From positions 2,542,001 through 2,606,000 of the forward strand of contig JARFXM010000003.1 in NCBI GenBank assembly GCA_029532625.1: 64,000 bases of DNA, given 5' to 3'. How positions within the stretch are numbered: position 1 is the first letter of the stretch; each line of letters begins with the position of its first letter. Under the pieces are notes generated by a model that saw nothing but the letters and a program-made list of their open reading frames with translations, had not been told where the DNA came from and did no database searches. Positions 34,770 to 45,030 of the stretch are shown piece after piece. The DNA comes from Lomentospora prolificans. Lineage: Eukaryota; Ascomycota; Sordariomycetes; Microascales; Microascaceae. Position numbers and translations under genes: made by a program.

Positions 34770-36070
34770 TCCATTGTAGTAAACCTCCAAATGCACAATC
34801 ATCGTCCTCCCTGGGATAGTCATGCAAATTGGAAAGCCACCATAATCCGGATTCCCATTAGGCATCCTGGCGGAGACACTATTTTCATCCCTGTTGAAAA
34901 TCTTCCGGTTCGTACTTTATCAGTCTCGGCATCCGCCACAATCTTCTTCCTCGAATCGTAGAAGACCCGTGAACGTAGTGGCCTCAAGAGCAAGTGCTCT
35001 AGCACTGATTTGGAAAGCCCATCCAGTCAGCAGGAAGGTTCCATCTCCTCTACTGATCACCATGCCTGCACTAGGACCTGGTTTCCGAAATACAAAGCAC
35101 CTCTCTATCATGATTTCGTATCCACCTCAGTGGCGTGCCACTAGTCGGCGTGGGTCACACCGTCAGCCTTAAGCTCGTCAAAATAAAATTTGACGGAACA
35201 ACCCGGTTGACGTTGAGCCTCGAAGACGATTGTCGAGTGGGATTTCAAGAGGGTATTATGCTTCGTGAACGGATTCGCTTGAGTCCTTAACCGTATCAAT
35301 GCCGAATGGAAACCCTCCCAACGCTGGCAGTATCCGTGCCAAGTGTGATCCACATGCGGCGAACACCATCCTCGCCTGGTCGCTGTTCTAGTATGAACAG
35401 GGATTGATTTCTGTGGCTATATTTTACACGGGTGGAAGAATAGTCGGTCAAATATATGTCCGGGGCGATGAGAGTCAGGTTGGTAGCAGATTTTCTGCCA
35501 CAATGTTGAGGACATTGCTTATACCGCCTGCCGGAGGGATAAGTTCAAGGAGCATCTTCACCTCCGACGAAGGTGGGGAATTTCGTTGACATCCTCGCCT
35601 GTGTAGTTCAACCAGACGTTTGTGTAATGAGGAAGTGGATATTGGTCTTCTCCAGCCTTGGCCACCTTATCGAGATAGCGCGCGTAGTTGTATGACATGA
35701 ACAGATCATGCGTTTGGGGGCCTTTCGGAGCTTTGCTCGGGAAACCGCTTGGGGTTGGCTTTAACCTATCGAGGGGTATATGTTGAGACACCTACATCTC
35801 GAGTTAATAGTGTAGGTAGTAATATAACTACCCAGCCTTGCCAGTAGTAGCAAGACCGACCTTTTCTGAAGGAGCCAAACCATAAAAGCACCAGATGAAG
35901 GATTGATGGTGGTTGAACCTTCCCCTCTCAAGTTCTTCGGCCTCGGATGTTCACTGGCTGGACTGCGCTTGTTGGCGCTTCTCGTGCTCTTTTGGGGTCG
36001 AAAATGATGTGCTCCAATAATATTATTGATCTCTTCTCCCAGTACATCCCCCGCCGAGTCTACCAGCGCA
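34770..36070 (-). pseudogene. Decayed GH35-type beta-galactosidase (DUF5597 class)
   Basis: Pieces of a glycoside hydrolase family 35-like enzyme appear in the correct order on the minus strand but in different frames. From N- to C-terminus: HLVLLWFGSF (about 35899-35829), DLFMSYNYARYLDKVAKAGE and PLPHYTNVWLNYTGED (about 35735-35590), GGISNVLNIV then LIAPDIYLTDYSS (about 35541-35400). Then come GGFPFGIDT (about 35330), NPFTKHNTLL, FEAQRQPG and FYFDEL (about 35275-35175), GPSAGMVISRGDGTFLLTGW (about 35070) and the C-terminal MPNGNPDYGGFPIC (about 34860). At least two frameshifts and internal stops separate them. The part between the WFGSF and DLFMSYNY blocks, where the family has over 100 residues including the acid/base Glu, is missing. 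The start is not identifiable. It cannot make an active enzyme. Confidence 0.85.
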
Positions 36071-39000
36071 TGGGCTTGCTAAACCATTGACTTCGGCGTA
36101 CGCACGCCGTGATAGCCCCTCTCAGGAAGGTGTGACCATCATCGTCCCAGGGTGTGCTATTGTCCGTGCATGGGAAAGCGAAAAATGATAGCCGGTTACG
36201 AATTTGCCCAGATTCATATTTTATACATGCTATGACGTGCCAGCGGGATTCGACTTCGGTGTTTCGTTTTCTTATCACTTGAAGCAGCTTGCCAGGAAAA
36301 GGTGCAGGGTAAGTTCAAAGTCCTTCACTACTCGTGCTGGGTAACAAGTGAACCCCAAATCAAATAGCACTCAAAAACAAACGCCTTTGTATCATTCTGA
36401 GATGCCCCAGCGTTAGTGTCGCAGGTATAGGTTGACTTTTAGGCCGTGATATCTTCCCGAACTACGCTGGCTTGAGCCAGCAGTGGCCAAGCGGAGGCGT
36501 CTACAACCCATCATGCGGACCCTAATACTAAATAAAGAGACGGGCGCCCCAAGGGCAACCTCGAACATCAAATATCAAACCTTCCTTGTGATCTTTGCCA
36601 ACTTTCCTCACTTATAAATCTCTAATGGCCCCTAACCACACTATCTTCAGCTATTAAGATGGACTTAAGACGTTATACTGCACACCCAGAGCCACGGCTG
36701 ACCCGGGCCTCTGTGTGGTTATGTATGAGGACGACACTCTTTCCCCCACATCGATGAAAACAGACTGTGTATGGAATAGAACGAATAGAAAGCTGGATAC
36801 AGGGCAACTTCCGGGCCTGAGAGTTGCTGAATTCTTGACTGGACTTTTATAGGCTGCCGACATATGCTTCACGGCCACGCACGATCTTGGGAGCGGACGT
36901 GGGTGAGGAAGACAAGCCATAGTCTCGTGCTGGTGGCCCACTTTTTCCAGCAGGGAATCGGGATACGGCCAAATCAAGGTGGTGTTTGCAGGCCTTGAAC
37001 AAGGGGATTTAAGTGATAGCAATTCTATGATGGCCCTCCTATGACTTCCAGTGATTACTCGGTCAGAATTTCTCAATCTGCGTCCTACCTCGCAAGTCGT
37101 CGCGTAGGAAAAGCAAGAAGAAAAAGAAGCAATGTACAACGATGGCTGAAACTGGAAGGAGAAGGCTAGGTAACACTGATGCCGGGAATCCGTAGTTACG
37201 GTGGAGTTGGCCGAGTTTGTGATGGAAAGGAAGTCTTCGGCACAGGACGTACTGTTTCAGACATAGGGTGCCCTGGAAAGGGGGTTTATACCCCCGCCGC
37301 ACCCTACAGTTAACTCACCAGCTGGCTATTATTTCCCTGTGATCCGGACGCTTCTAGCCCCGGTTCCTGCGAATTTTCGTCACCTCCAGTTCTCCGCTTT
37401 CTGGCGCAAAAGCAGAGTTTTGTGTAGTGATAAAAATAGATATCCGCCACTCCTGTCCCATCAAGATACTAGCTTGCTAGACCGCTTCGGCTGAGCACTA
37501 TCCTGAGGATGGGAAAATCTGAAAGCATTTTCAAGGTTACGGAGTACGCATTCGGCGCGTCTTGAGACATTTTCGTTTGGATTTTGCAAATGGGACTATA
37601 GTAGCTGATAGTGAGAGTACACATCATTACTTCGTCCGATCAAGACGCCTCAGTTCCAGACAGCACTAGAGCACTGTCGTAACACTAGCTCGCTTGGTGC
37701 CGGGGACTAGGCTGGCGCAGCAGAGGAAAAGTAATACCCTTAAGAGGTCTTGGTGCCCGCTCCTTCACAATCCAGAAGACGCTTGGCATTCGGCAGACAG
37801 GGTTTGGTCGTTCCATTGTGTCTCAGTAAGAGATTCGACGCCTACGCCAGCGGCAATAATATCACGCACGATGTAGGCATACCATCAGGAGGACCTACAT
37901 CCCATGGTGTGTTAACATGCATCGGGTCTTACGTCTTATGTACAAGACGCTATTCTGGGCGTTTACCCCAGCCAACAAAATCTGCGCGATGTCCCCCTAC
38001 CATGCGCATCAATAGTCACGACGGCTGAGCGGATCACGACGACAAGCGGGAAGAGTGGGGGGGGCTTATTCAGGACCCCATCGTCAATCTGTTGGATTTC
38101 TCATGGCAAGTTTGGCATGGGAATGAAGCTGGGCATAGGATGGGATCAAGTGACATCCTGGAACCGTGGAAATGGTCGAGGATGAGGGCGGGAAAAGCAA
38201 CATCCTTCGAGTCTGTCGTCGCCCATCGGAACCGAGGGAGTTAGGCGAATCCCACTAATCAGAACAGACTTCAGATTAGTCCGATCTCTGTTGTCCACGT
38301 CTGCTACACTTCGTCGGCCCACGGGGTTTGCTCTAATTGACACAATTCTCCAGCCCTTCATCCTCATCCAACTTGATTCGACCTTGATGAAACCTAGGGA
38401 GTCCACGGTAATCTTGGCTCGCTGGTGGAGATGGTGACTTGAGGGCGCGATATTTGGTGACTTTCGGTGCGGTAAATTGTAATGGCGCTACTGAGACCGC
38501 ATCCTCAAATTTTGTGTCAGTAGCCTGGACAAGTTGGGACGCCTCCATGGTAAATGCAGAGTTCGGTCGGAACCCGAGTTGGCTCGACAGCCGTGGCTGA
38601 GCAGCTTGATGCCGCGCAGTCCCCCTGTTCAAAAGCTGGAATGGCGCAACAGATCTTCAATTCCCCCGTCCCCTCTGATCTCCCCACGCATTGAGATCAG
38701 TGACAAGCCATCCTGGCAATAGCCAGCGGGGTTTCCATGTTCGACTGGTCTACGTCTTGATACAACACATCAATAATACCATCCATACACACCCGTATGT
38801 CTGTACTACAGGCGTAGCTGGTCCGGCCGGGGGGTGTCGGGGGGTGGTCCCGCCCGAGTGTGCGTTCATCCCTGGGAAATGTGGGAACCGGGGGTGGACG
38901 TATGCAGCGAGCACAAGAAAGGAGGAGGCTTTGCTGGGGCCGTCAGCGACCAAGACACAATTCCCCATTAAGTCTATCCATATGAATGTCTTCGATATAA

Positions 39001-39982
39001 GCGTCTTGCATCCCGCGACTTTGGCTCCCCTCAACCTCAAGGATGGCGTCCTGTTTTGGCCAACCCTCTTCGTCCTTCGCTTCATCGTACGTATAGTATA
39101 ATACTGCTTTCGTTGGTTTTTAGTCCTTCTTTCTTCCCGCCTTCACTCTCTTTTTCCTTTTTTTGCATTCCTGATCCTTCGTTTCGGCCTCAGTCTGTCA
39201 CCTCCCCTCCTTGAAGGACATCTTCTCTTCAATCCTTTGCTCCACTTGTTTAAGTCCCCCTTCTGGAGTAAATTTGAAGATCAAGACGACACCCTCTTGG
39301 CTACTTTGCTCCTCTTATACCATTTTTAGTATAAGGAGACTCTCTGTCGTCCAGCCATCCCGCTTTACAACTACAGCAACCGCATTACACTTGCATCCGG
39401 TTGTTTTAGCCGAAGACGCTCTGATTCGCCCCGTCCGCTGCCTCACTCGCTGGATGCCGCAGAGCATTCGCGGCTTTTACAGTTCGCCAATCCACCTCTA
39501 AGCTGCCAGCCTCTCGCTTGACGACCATCCCGGGATTTTAGACCGCGAATCCGTTCCATCATCGAAAGCTTTCCGGGAATTTTGCCAAGCCAGCTAGAGA
39601 TCGGCCAGCTTCTCCACGCAGCTTCCACCCTCCATTTCCCCGCCATCCCACTATATCTCCTTGTATAAGTGGCCGGCAAGTAGATGAAATATACGCCAAC
39701 TACCGGTGCTCAAGACACCTAAACTAATACCACAACGGCTTTATTGCTGCTTGCCGACCGGTTCTCTCGACTTCTGGAATAGGTTCAGCCACCAAAAGGA
39801 ATCGCCCGCGCCTCCGTTTTTATTGCGAATCGGCAGCCTTCGTCGATATTAACAGAGACACTTAGCCCTGTCCAGTTGTCACTCATCTCCTCGAACCTCT
39901 CTACGATAGCGCCGAAAGCTTCAAATCGAATAGGCTTCTTTGAGATCCAAACTCTGAGTGTCGCCTATTTCCGTTCACCGCA
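36071..39982. other. Gene-poor region and CFEM-gene upstream
   Basis: 3.9 kb without a recognised gene. The longest frame, minus-strand 36654-37139 (161 codons), has no family resemblance and an atypical composition. Minus-strand 38333-38632 has an ordinary-looking composition but is short and unassigned. From about 39100 the sequence becomes pyrimidine-rich, as expected for the promoter and leader of the CFEM gene that starts at 39983. Confidence 0.45.
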
Positions 39983-41069
39983 ATGACGAAGTGTAGCTCA
40001 TTAGCCAAGGCGTTTGCTTGGGTGTTGACTCTACGGGTAGTGACCGGACAAGCGGAGATATCTGTTGTTGATCCATGCGGTGTAAGTCTTGAGTTGTATT
40101 CCACCATAGGACGGGGCCATAGCCACATTTTGCTAACACAGAACCATGATGACAGCAAGGATGTATCAACGATCTAGCTGGTAGGGCCGCTGAGTTTGGC
40201 TGTGAAGCCGGTTCTTTCGCTTGTTTCTGCACCAACCAGGACTTCACCTTTGGCGCCCGGGATTGTGCTCAGCAGTCTTGTGGACAGGCCGTCGCCGACC
40301 AAGTCAACGTCTTTGCTACCGCCGTCTGTGCAGGTATGCCTCCTGCACGAGCTCCATTCCCTTTTCTTTGTGGTCAAGCTACTAAACAGCCGATATAGCT
40401 GCGTCTCCCCCAAACCCGACCCCGACTCCTACGAATCAACAATTGCCGCCGCCTCCCGCCCAGGAAGCCAACCCTCCTGCCGACTCCACCCCAGCTGAAC
40501 GCCCAACTCCCGAACAAGCGCCTCAGTCAACAGCTACTGAATCGACGAGCACGGAAGTGGTATGTCTAATGGAATGACTCGAGGCGATGAACTTATGGCT
40601 GACTTGCTTCTAGACCACCTCGGCTACTTTGACTACCTCAACTCGCGCCGCAGCAGCTACCACTTCATCCGCCTCCCCCAACGGCGCCGAGCAGTCTGAC
40701 GACGACGACGACAACGAAGCCTCCGGCCCGACGGGCAGCGAGGAGCAAAACAACGACGAGCAATCTTCGCAAACCGGCCTCGGCGGCCTCTCCGTCGCCG
40801 CCAAGGCTGGCATAGGCGCGTCCATCGGCGTAGTCGGACTCTCCGCCTTACTCGTCGCGCTCTTCCTATTCCTCCGCCGCCGCTCAAAGAAGAGCGGCGC
40901 CCCGAGCCACGGCTACAAGATTTCCGGCCCGATGCCCGGATCCGGACGCGATTACGCCGACTCTCACTCCGACTTTGGCAAGGAGCACCACGGTACCTCG
41001 GAGCTTGAGATGACGTCTAGGAGATACGAGGATATGCTTCCTCGTGCGCAGCCTAGCTCGATGATATGA
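39983..41069 (+). CDS. CFEM-domain single-pass membrane protein
   Basis: Fungal cell-surface protein of 297 aa. Four exons: 39983-40081, 40156-40333, 40399-40559 and 40614-41069; introns of 74, 65 and 54 bp. A signal peptide occupies about residues 1-23 (hydrophobic AFAWVLTL, then VVTGQA). The CFEM domain (about 31-92) contains the expected eight cysteines: PCG, GC, FGC, FAC and FC within ACFCTN, RDC, QSC and AVC. A Pro/Ser/Thr-rich, probably O-glycosylated stretch follows (about 93-205). One transmembrane helix lies at about 212-234 (IGVVGLSALLVALFLF), then an RRRSKK stop-transfer and a cytoplasmic tail. CFEM proteins bind heme or act as surface sensors; which applies here is not visible. 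Intron 2 has an alternative in-frame AG 9 nt upstream (after 40389) that would add ADI. Confidence 0.87.
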
Positions 41070-41789
41070 TCTAGATGATACTGAGCGTATCTCATTTTGA
41101 CTTGATTCACATTATCGAAGAAGTTTATCGTCATTCATTTTCCCCCCCTGCCGTTTGTTATCTGCAGTTCAAGAAGTGTTACTTTTCCTTCTGTTCCAGA
41201 TCAAACGCCGTGTCTTATTAGCACCACAAGAGAATAACATATTACACTCGTTCATCACTGCGAGCTCACGAAAGCCATGAAGGGATCGGGTCTGCGTCGG
41301 GAAGCGGAGGAGTTCAAGGGAAAGACAGGAACTCTCATTTGGTCCCATGTCTAATTGAAGAGCGGCGTTTCTGTCAAGGGAGCCTGTACATAGCATTTTC
41401 ATAGTCTTGAAGATAAAACAATGTGCACATATTCGAAGAATGTCTTACCGTCACTTCAATGTCTGTTTGATGATGAAATATTTATTATGACCGCGCCCGT
41501 GGTGAGACATCCTTCAAAACCGGACGCGTCAAGACGGGTGTCAAAAAGAGATTGAATCTTGTCTATAAAACAGTACTTGTACAAGTGAGGCTTGTTGTAT
41601 ACTCTACAATGGGCACCAATTACCCCAATCATGGATCTGACAAGAGATAATATAGCACAGGACCCGAAACCTACGAGTCGTACCCGTCATCCTCCCCTCT
41701 TCTCAACTTAGATCTGCGGACGGTCTCTGCCCGCTTGTCATTCAGACATACCACCACTGCCCCCTAGCTAGCTAGGGCCTAAACCTAGT
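41070..41789. other. Convergent 3' flanks
   Basis: 720 bp between the stops of the CFEM gene (+) and the mitoribosomal uL22 gene (-). Only short open frames; probably terminators. Confidence 0.6.
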
Positions 41790-42986
41790 TTACCATGTGT
41801 AGTACTGCCTCTGGGCAGAGATCGGCCTGTTTGGCAGGTGCACCCAGGGACCTTGCTTCTTCTCCTTGGCGAGCGCTTCTTCGTATTCTCGGATTCTAGT
41901 CTTCTCCTCCTTAAGAACAAAGGAAATGCCTACGATAAATTGTGAGTATGGGACGCAAGAGCCTGAAGTTTAGCAATAGGGGCAGAACATACTGGTACTA
42001 GGCTTCTGGTGCATTCCTTTGCGGCCACGACCAAGATGGACGAGGCGCTGGCCACGCCAGGGTCCACGTCCCACCCAAGCTTGAGCGATGTAAATCCTAG
42101 TGGGATCGTTGATCACGAGCCACTTTCCGTCCTTGGATTTGATCTGCTTGGGCTGCTCCAGCGGGGCCTCACCATTGACGCGGCCTAGACCCATACCGTG
42201 CTCGACAATGGCTTTGTCGCGTGCAAGCTCAAGATGATGGCGAATCTCGCGGGCCATCTTCTTCTTCGAGTACTGCATTTGAACCAAAGCTTCATCCAGA
42301 GGTCGATCGGCAATCTGGCGGGCGAGGTGAACGAGCTTCTTGACCGAGGTAGCCATGAAGGGCGAGCGGTATCGCATTTCGCGCTCTGTTCGGCGGATGA
42401 TCTCGTGACGGGTCTCTGCACCGTTACGTCGGACCATACGGATAACCATCTTGCGTTCCCAGCGCTGCCTACTCTGAGGGTCGGGATCGGACGATGGGGC
42501 GAGATGCTGAGGGCGGATAGCGGCTTGTTGGTCAGACTTTGCTCCGGGTTGCCGGCGCTTCTGCTCAACAGCTGTGATTTCGTCCTCGAAAATGGAGTCG
42601 GAGATTTTAGGGGTCGCGCTCTCCTCCATCATGCGTCTCCTGATCATCGGGTCGTCGAGGTCGGAAGCCGAAGTGGGCTCGGCCGCCTTACGACGGAAGG
42701 GGTTGAGGTTACTTAGTGACCATTTTGACCGACGGGTGGATGGGAGAGCCGCAAGTGTGGTAGGGAGAGGGGAGATTCGGGAGGAAAGTTGAGTGAGGCA
42801 CTGTTGGTGAGTGAAGTGTGAAGCTGCAATACCAAAAATCGTCTAGATTAGCAATCGCATTCTACACACCCCAGGGCTGTTGAATTATCTGACAAGGCCG
42901 AATTGAAGCTTCATGGAAAGGCTTGTATGACACGTACAGGAGGAGAGTGCAAGCGCGATGCGCCTCGTCTGTTGCTGGAGGCTCAT
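41790..42986 (-). CDS. MRPL22: Mitochondrial large-subunit ribosomal protein uL22m
   Basis: Mitoribosomal protein uL22, which lines the polypeptide exit tunnel. Three exons: 42986-42938, 42823-41993 and 41929-41790; introns of 114 and 63 bp; 339 aa. The N-terminal about 60 residues are Ser/Thr/Arg-rich with few acids (MSLQQQTRRIALALSSSSHF), consistent with a mitochondrial presequence. The uL22 core lies about 170-300: SVKKLVHLARQIADRPLDEA, ARDKAIVEHGMGLGR and TRIYIAQAWVGRGPWRGQRL. Then comes GRGRKGMHQKPSTSISFVLK, spliced across intron 2. The C-terminus (PWVHLPNRPISAQRQYYTW) is the usual fungal ending. The gene is divergent from COX9, with 457 bp between start codons. Confidence 0.9.
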
Positions 42987-43443
42987 TGTGACAGCTCGCT
43001 GGGCGACTTAACAGTCACAGGGCCCTTTCTTCGATAGCGGTGGCCCTGCTTAGTCGACTCGTGAGAACAATTGGAGCGAGAGTTGTGTCGATGTCATCCG
43101 GCTCTTTCCTCAAAGTCGCGAACGAACCGAATAATTTTGGGACGAAGAAAAATCCAAGGTGCTTAGTCATAAAAGGTCGACCCTGAATCTCGTCACTGGA
43201 CAACGTACGAAGTACTAGTGACGGAAAAGCATTGACTGTTTGAATTGAAGCTCCTTTCATATCACGTGAGGCAAGGCAACCCAATCATAGCCTCGGAATC
43301 GGTGTGAAAGAACGGAGTGAAATCAGACCACAATAACTCGGCAACTCTTCCAATCACGCAAACTCGATCAGCTTGACAGCAAACAACGCTCCTTTCCCAC
43401 CGAAACCTTTCTCCTCGTCGAAGCAACTCAATAAATCGATACA
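42987..43443. promoter_or_regulatory. Shared divergent promoter, MRPL22 / COX9
   Basis: 457 bp between the start codons of two divergently transcribed nuclear genes for mitochondrial proteins. It must hold both promoters and leaders. No clear TATA box was seen. Co-regulation is an inference from the arrangement. Confidence 0.55.
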
Positions 43444-43941
43444 ATGGCGATCAAGCCCATTACTGGCGTACGTATCGACTTCCTGCAGCTCAATGGCTGA
43501 GCGTCGGAGGCGAGAGAGCGATCTCCAACGACCTTAACGCTGGACAATCGAGCAATTGATTCAAGGGCGGAACGAGGACTGACACATGTGCTTTCAATTA
43601 GATGCTGAGGCGATCCCTCATCATGGATCTTACCATTGCCCTCGGTATGTAGCCTCGACTCTGGATATCCTCAAGCCGCATTGCCTTGCGTGAATTAAGC
43701 TCTGTTAACACTTGCGATCACTAGGTATTGGCGGCATTATGGGAACTGCCTTCTGGTACGAAGCCTCGCGAACCGATAACGTCCGGACCTAGGGCTACGT
43801 ATCGAAGATTTCGAACGTTGGACTCTGTCATTCTAACCATATACTATTTACAATAGGCACGGTTACCACATGCCCAGGACCACGAAGCGAGACAACTTCT
43901 ACGCTAAGCTCGAGCAGGAGAGAGCGGCGGAGAAGGCGTAA
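43444..43941 (+). CDS. COX9: Cytochrome c oxidase subunit COX9 (VIIa)
   Basis: Small inner-membrane subunit of respiratory complex IV, 60 aa, encoded in four tiny exons: 43444-43467 (24 nt), 43602-43644 (43 nt), 43725-43755 (31 nt) and 43857-43941 (85 nt). The introns are 134, 80 and 101 bp with good GT-AG signals. The spliced product starts MAIKPITGMLRRSLIMDLTI. It has one hydrophobic helix (about 14-32, LIMDLTIALGIGGIMGTAFW) followed by HGYHMPRT and the helix DNFYAKLEQERAAEKA. This matches fungal COX9 in length and sequence. The gene would be missed by length-based gene finding because no exon codes for more than 29 residues. Confidence 0.92.
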
Positions 43942-44355
43942 ATACCTTTCAAATTTGGAGAGTCACTGCGGAGCTAGGAGAAGGTGGTGTAGTGGTCTTG
44001 CGCCCTCCATGCCTGATTAGCTAGTTCGTGGTGATGATTGGGGTTCGACAGGCCTTTTGTGTTGTATCATAGATATAGACTAGAAGGGAAGCCTTGCTGA
44101 GGATCGAAGAAGCAATTCAATACGTGGGCTCCTTTCACCTGTGGCCGTTGCCGTGACCAATAGCTTAGGTATGCTCGACTTGAGTTGCTGAGGGAAATGC
44201 GTCGTATTATTCCTTGTCACAGTGGAGCGGCGTGCGCCTGACGATATTTCTGTCTCGTAGATTTTGAGTAGATGATGCATAGTTTTACATCGGTATCTGC
44301 ATAGAAACCCCAACTCCGTTTATGCGCTCCAGAAGCCAAGAAGACGAGTTGACCA
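43942..44355. other. Convergent 3' flanks
   Basis: 414 bp between the COX9 stop (+) and the SOM1 stop (-). No other feature recognised. Confidence 0.6.
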
Positions 44356-44949
44356 TCATGATGGTGCACTGGACTGCTGCTCCCAGCCCGTTGTTTCCAC
44401 CATAAATGTCCCCTTCCTATCTGCACATCTAAAAGAATCGTCCAGTTAACATCTAACGCAAATATGAGAATGTGGGTGGTGAGACAGTCAAGCTGCTGCT
44501 GCTGCTGGGTGGATGGTGTCATGGATTCTAGCTCTCCAGTCACATCAGACCACACCAATTCTCGGCCTCACCAGTTTAACCTGGTTCAGCGCCTTTCAAC
44601 CGCGCAACATACGCCCTCTAATGTATAGCATGATTTCATACATGAAAAAAAGGTAGCCCGCAGTCGAAAAAAAGAAAATGAAAAAAGGGTGGTGGCGTCC
44701 AAATCAAAAATTGAAAGGCGACACTCACTTCCGGAACAACCTTAAGACTTCATAGCACTGCACGCGACTCTCCGGGACGTCAGGCCGCGGCACAACGCAC
44801 TCATACTGGGACATTGTGAACAGCTCGCAAGCGGAGAGGTCTATATTCCTAGGGGCTCCGGGAGCGGGTTTCCGTTTGCGTCCCGAGGTGTCTAGCTGGA
44901 TCTCCTCGGGCAGGTTCTCTGGCGGGAAAGTTCTGACCGGAGGCGGCAT
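44356..44949 (-). CDS. SOM1: SOM1-like twin Cx9C protein of the mitochondrial inner-membrane peptidase
   Basis: Small protein of 97 aa resembling SOM1, the accessory subunit of the inner-membrane peptidase (IMP1/IMP2) that matures intermembrane-space proteins. Two exons: 44949-44729 and 44428-44356, separated by a 300-bp intron (GTGAGT donor, TTTTAG acceptor). Cys41 and Cys51 (CELFTMSQYEC) and Cys65 and Cys75 (CYEVLRLFRKC) form two Cx9C motifs, the substrate pattern of the Mia40 oxidative import route. Exon 2 supplies the last cysteine and the family ending ADRKGTFMVETTGWE. Without splicing the frame stops directly after RLFRK, and the second Cx9C would be incomplete. The conserved basic GRKRKPAPG motif is at 23-31. 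The intron holds a CTG repeat (44492-44507). Confidence 0.85.
44492..44507. repeat. CTG/CAG trinucleotide repeat in the SOM1 intron
   Basis: Five CTG units on the plus strand (CAG on the SOM1 sense strand) inside the 300-bp intron. Confidence 0.75.
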
Positions 44950-45030
44950 CCTGGCCCGTCGTCTGTGCTAGCGCCTGGCGAGACTGCTTGAAAGGGGATC
45001 CGGCGTGTGGCCCTACGACGGTAGGCAAGG
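44950..45030. promoter_or_regulatory. 81-bp divergent interval, SOM1 / Rad51-paralogue-like gene
   Basis: Only 81 bp separate the two predicted start codons, leaving little room for two independent core promoters. The leaders probably overlap, or the right-hand gene starts at the downstream in-frame ATG (45067). Confidence 0.5.

Noticed and set aside
36654..37139. 161-codon open frame on the minus strand
   Set aside because: No family resemblance, Ser/Pro-rich mixed composition, and no supporting splice or promoter signals; lies in the gene-poor stretch where chance frames of this size occur.
38333..38632. Minus-strand frame with an internal Met giving an about 70-residue product
   Set aside because: Composition is plausible but short, without splice partners or known motifs; too weak to call a gene.
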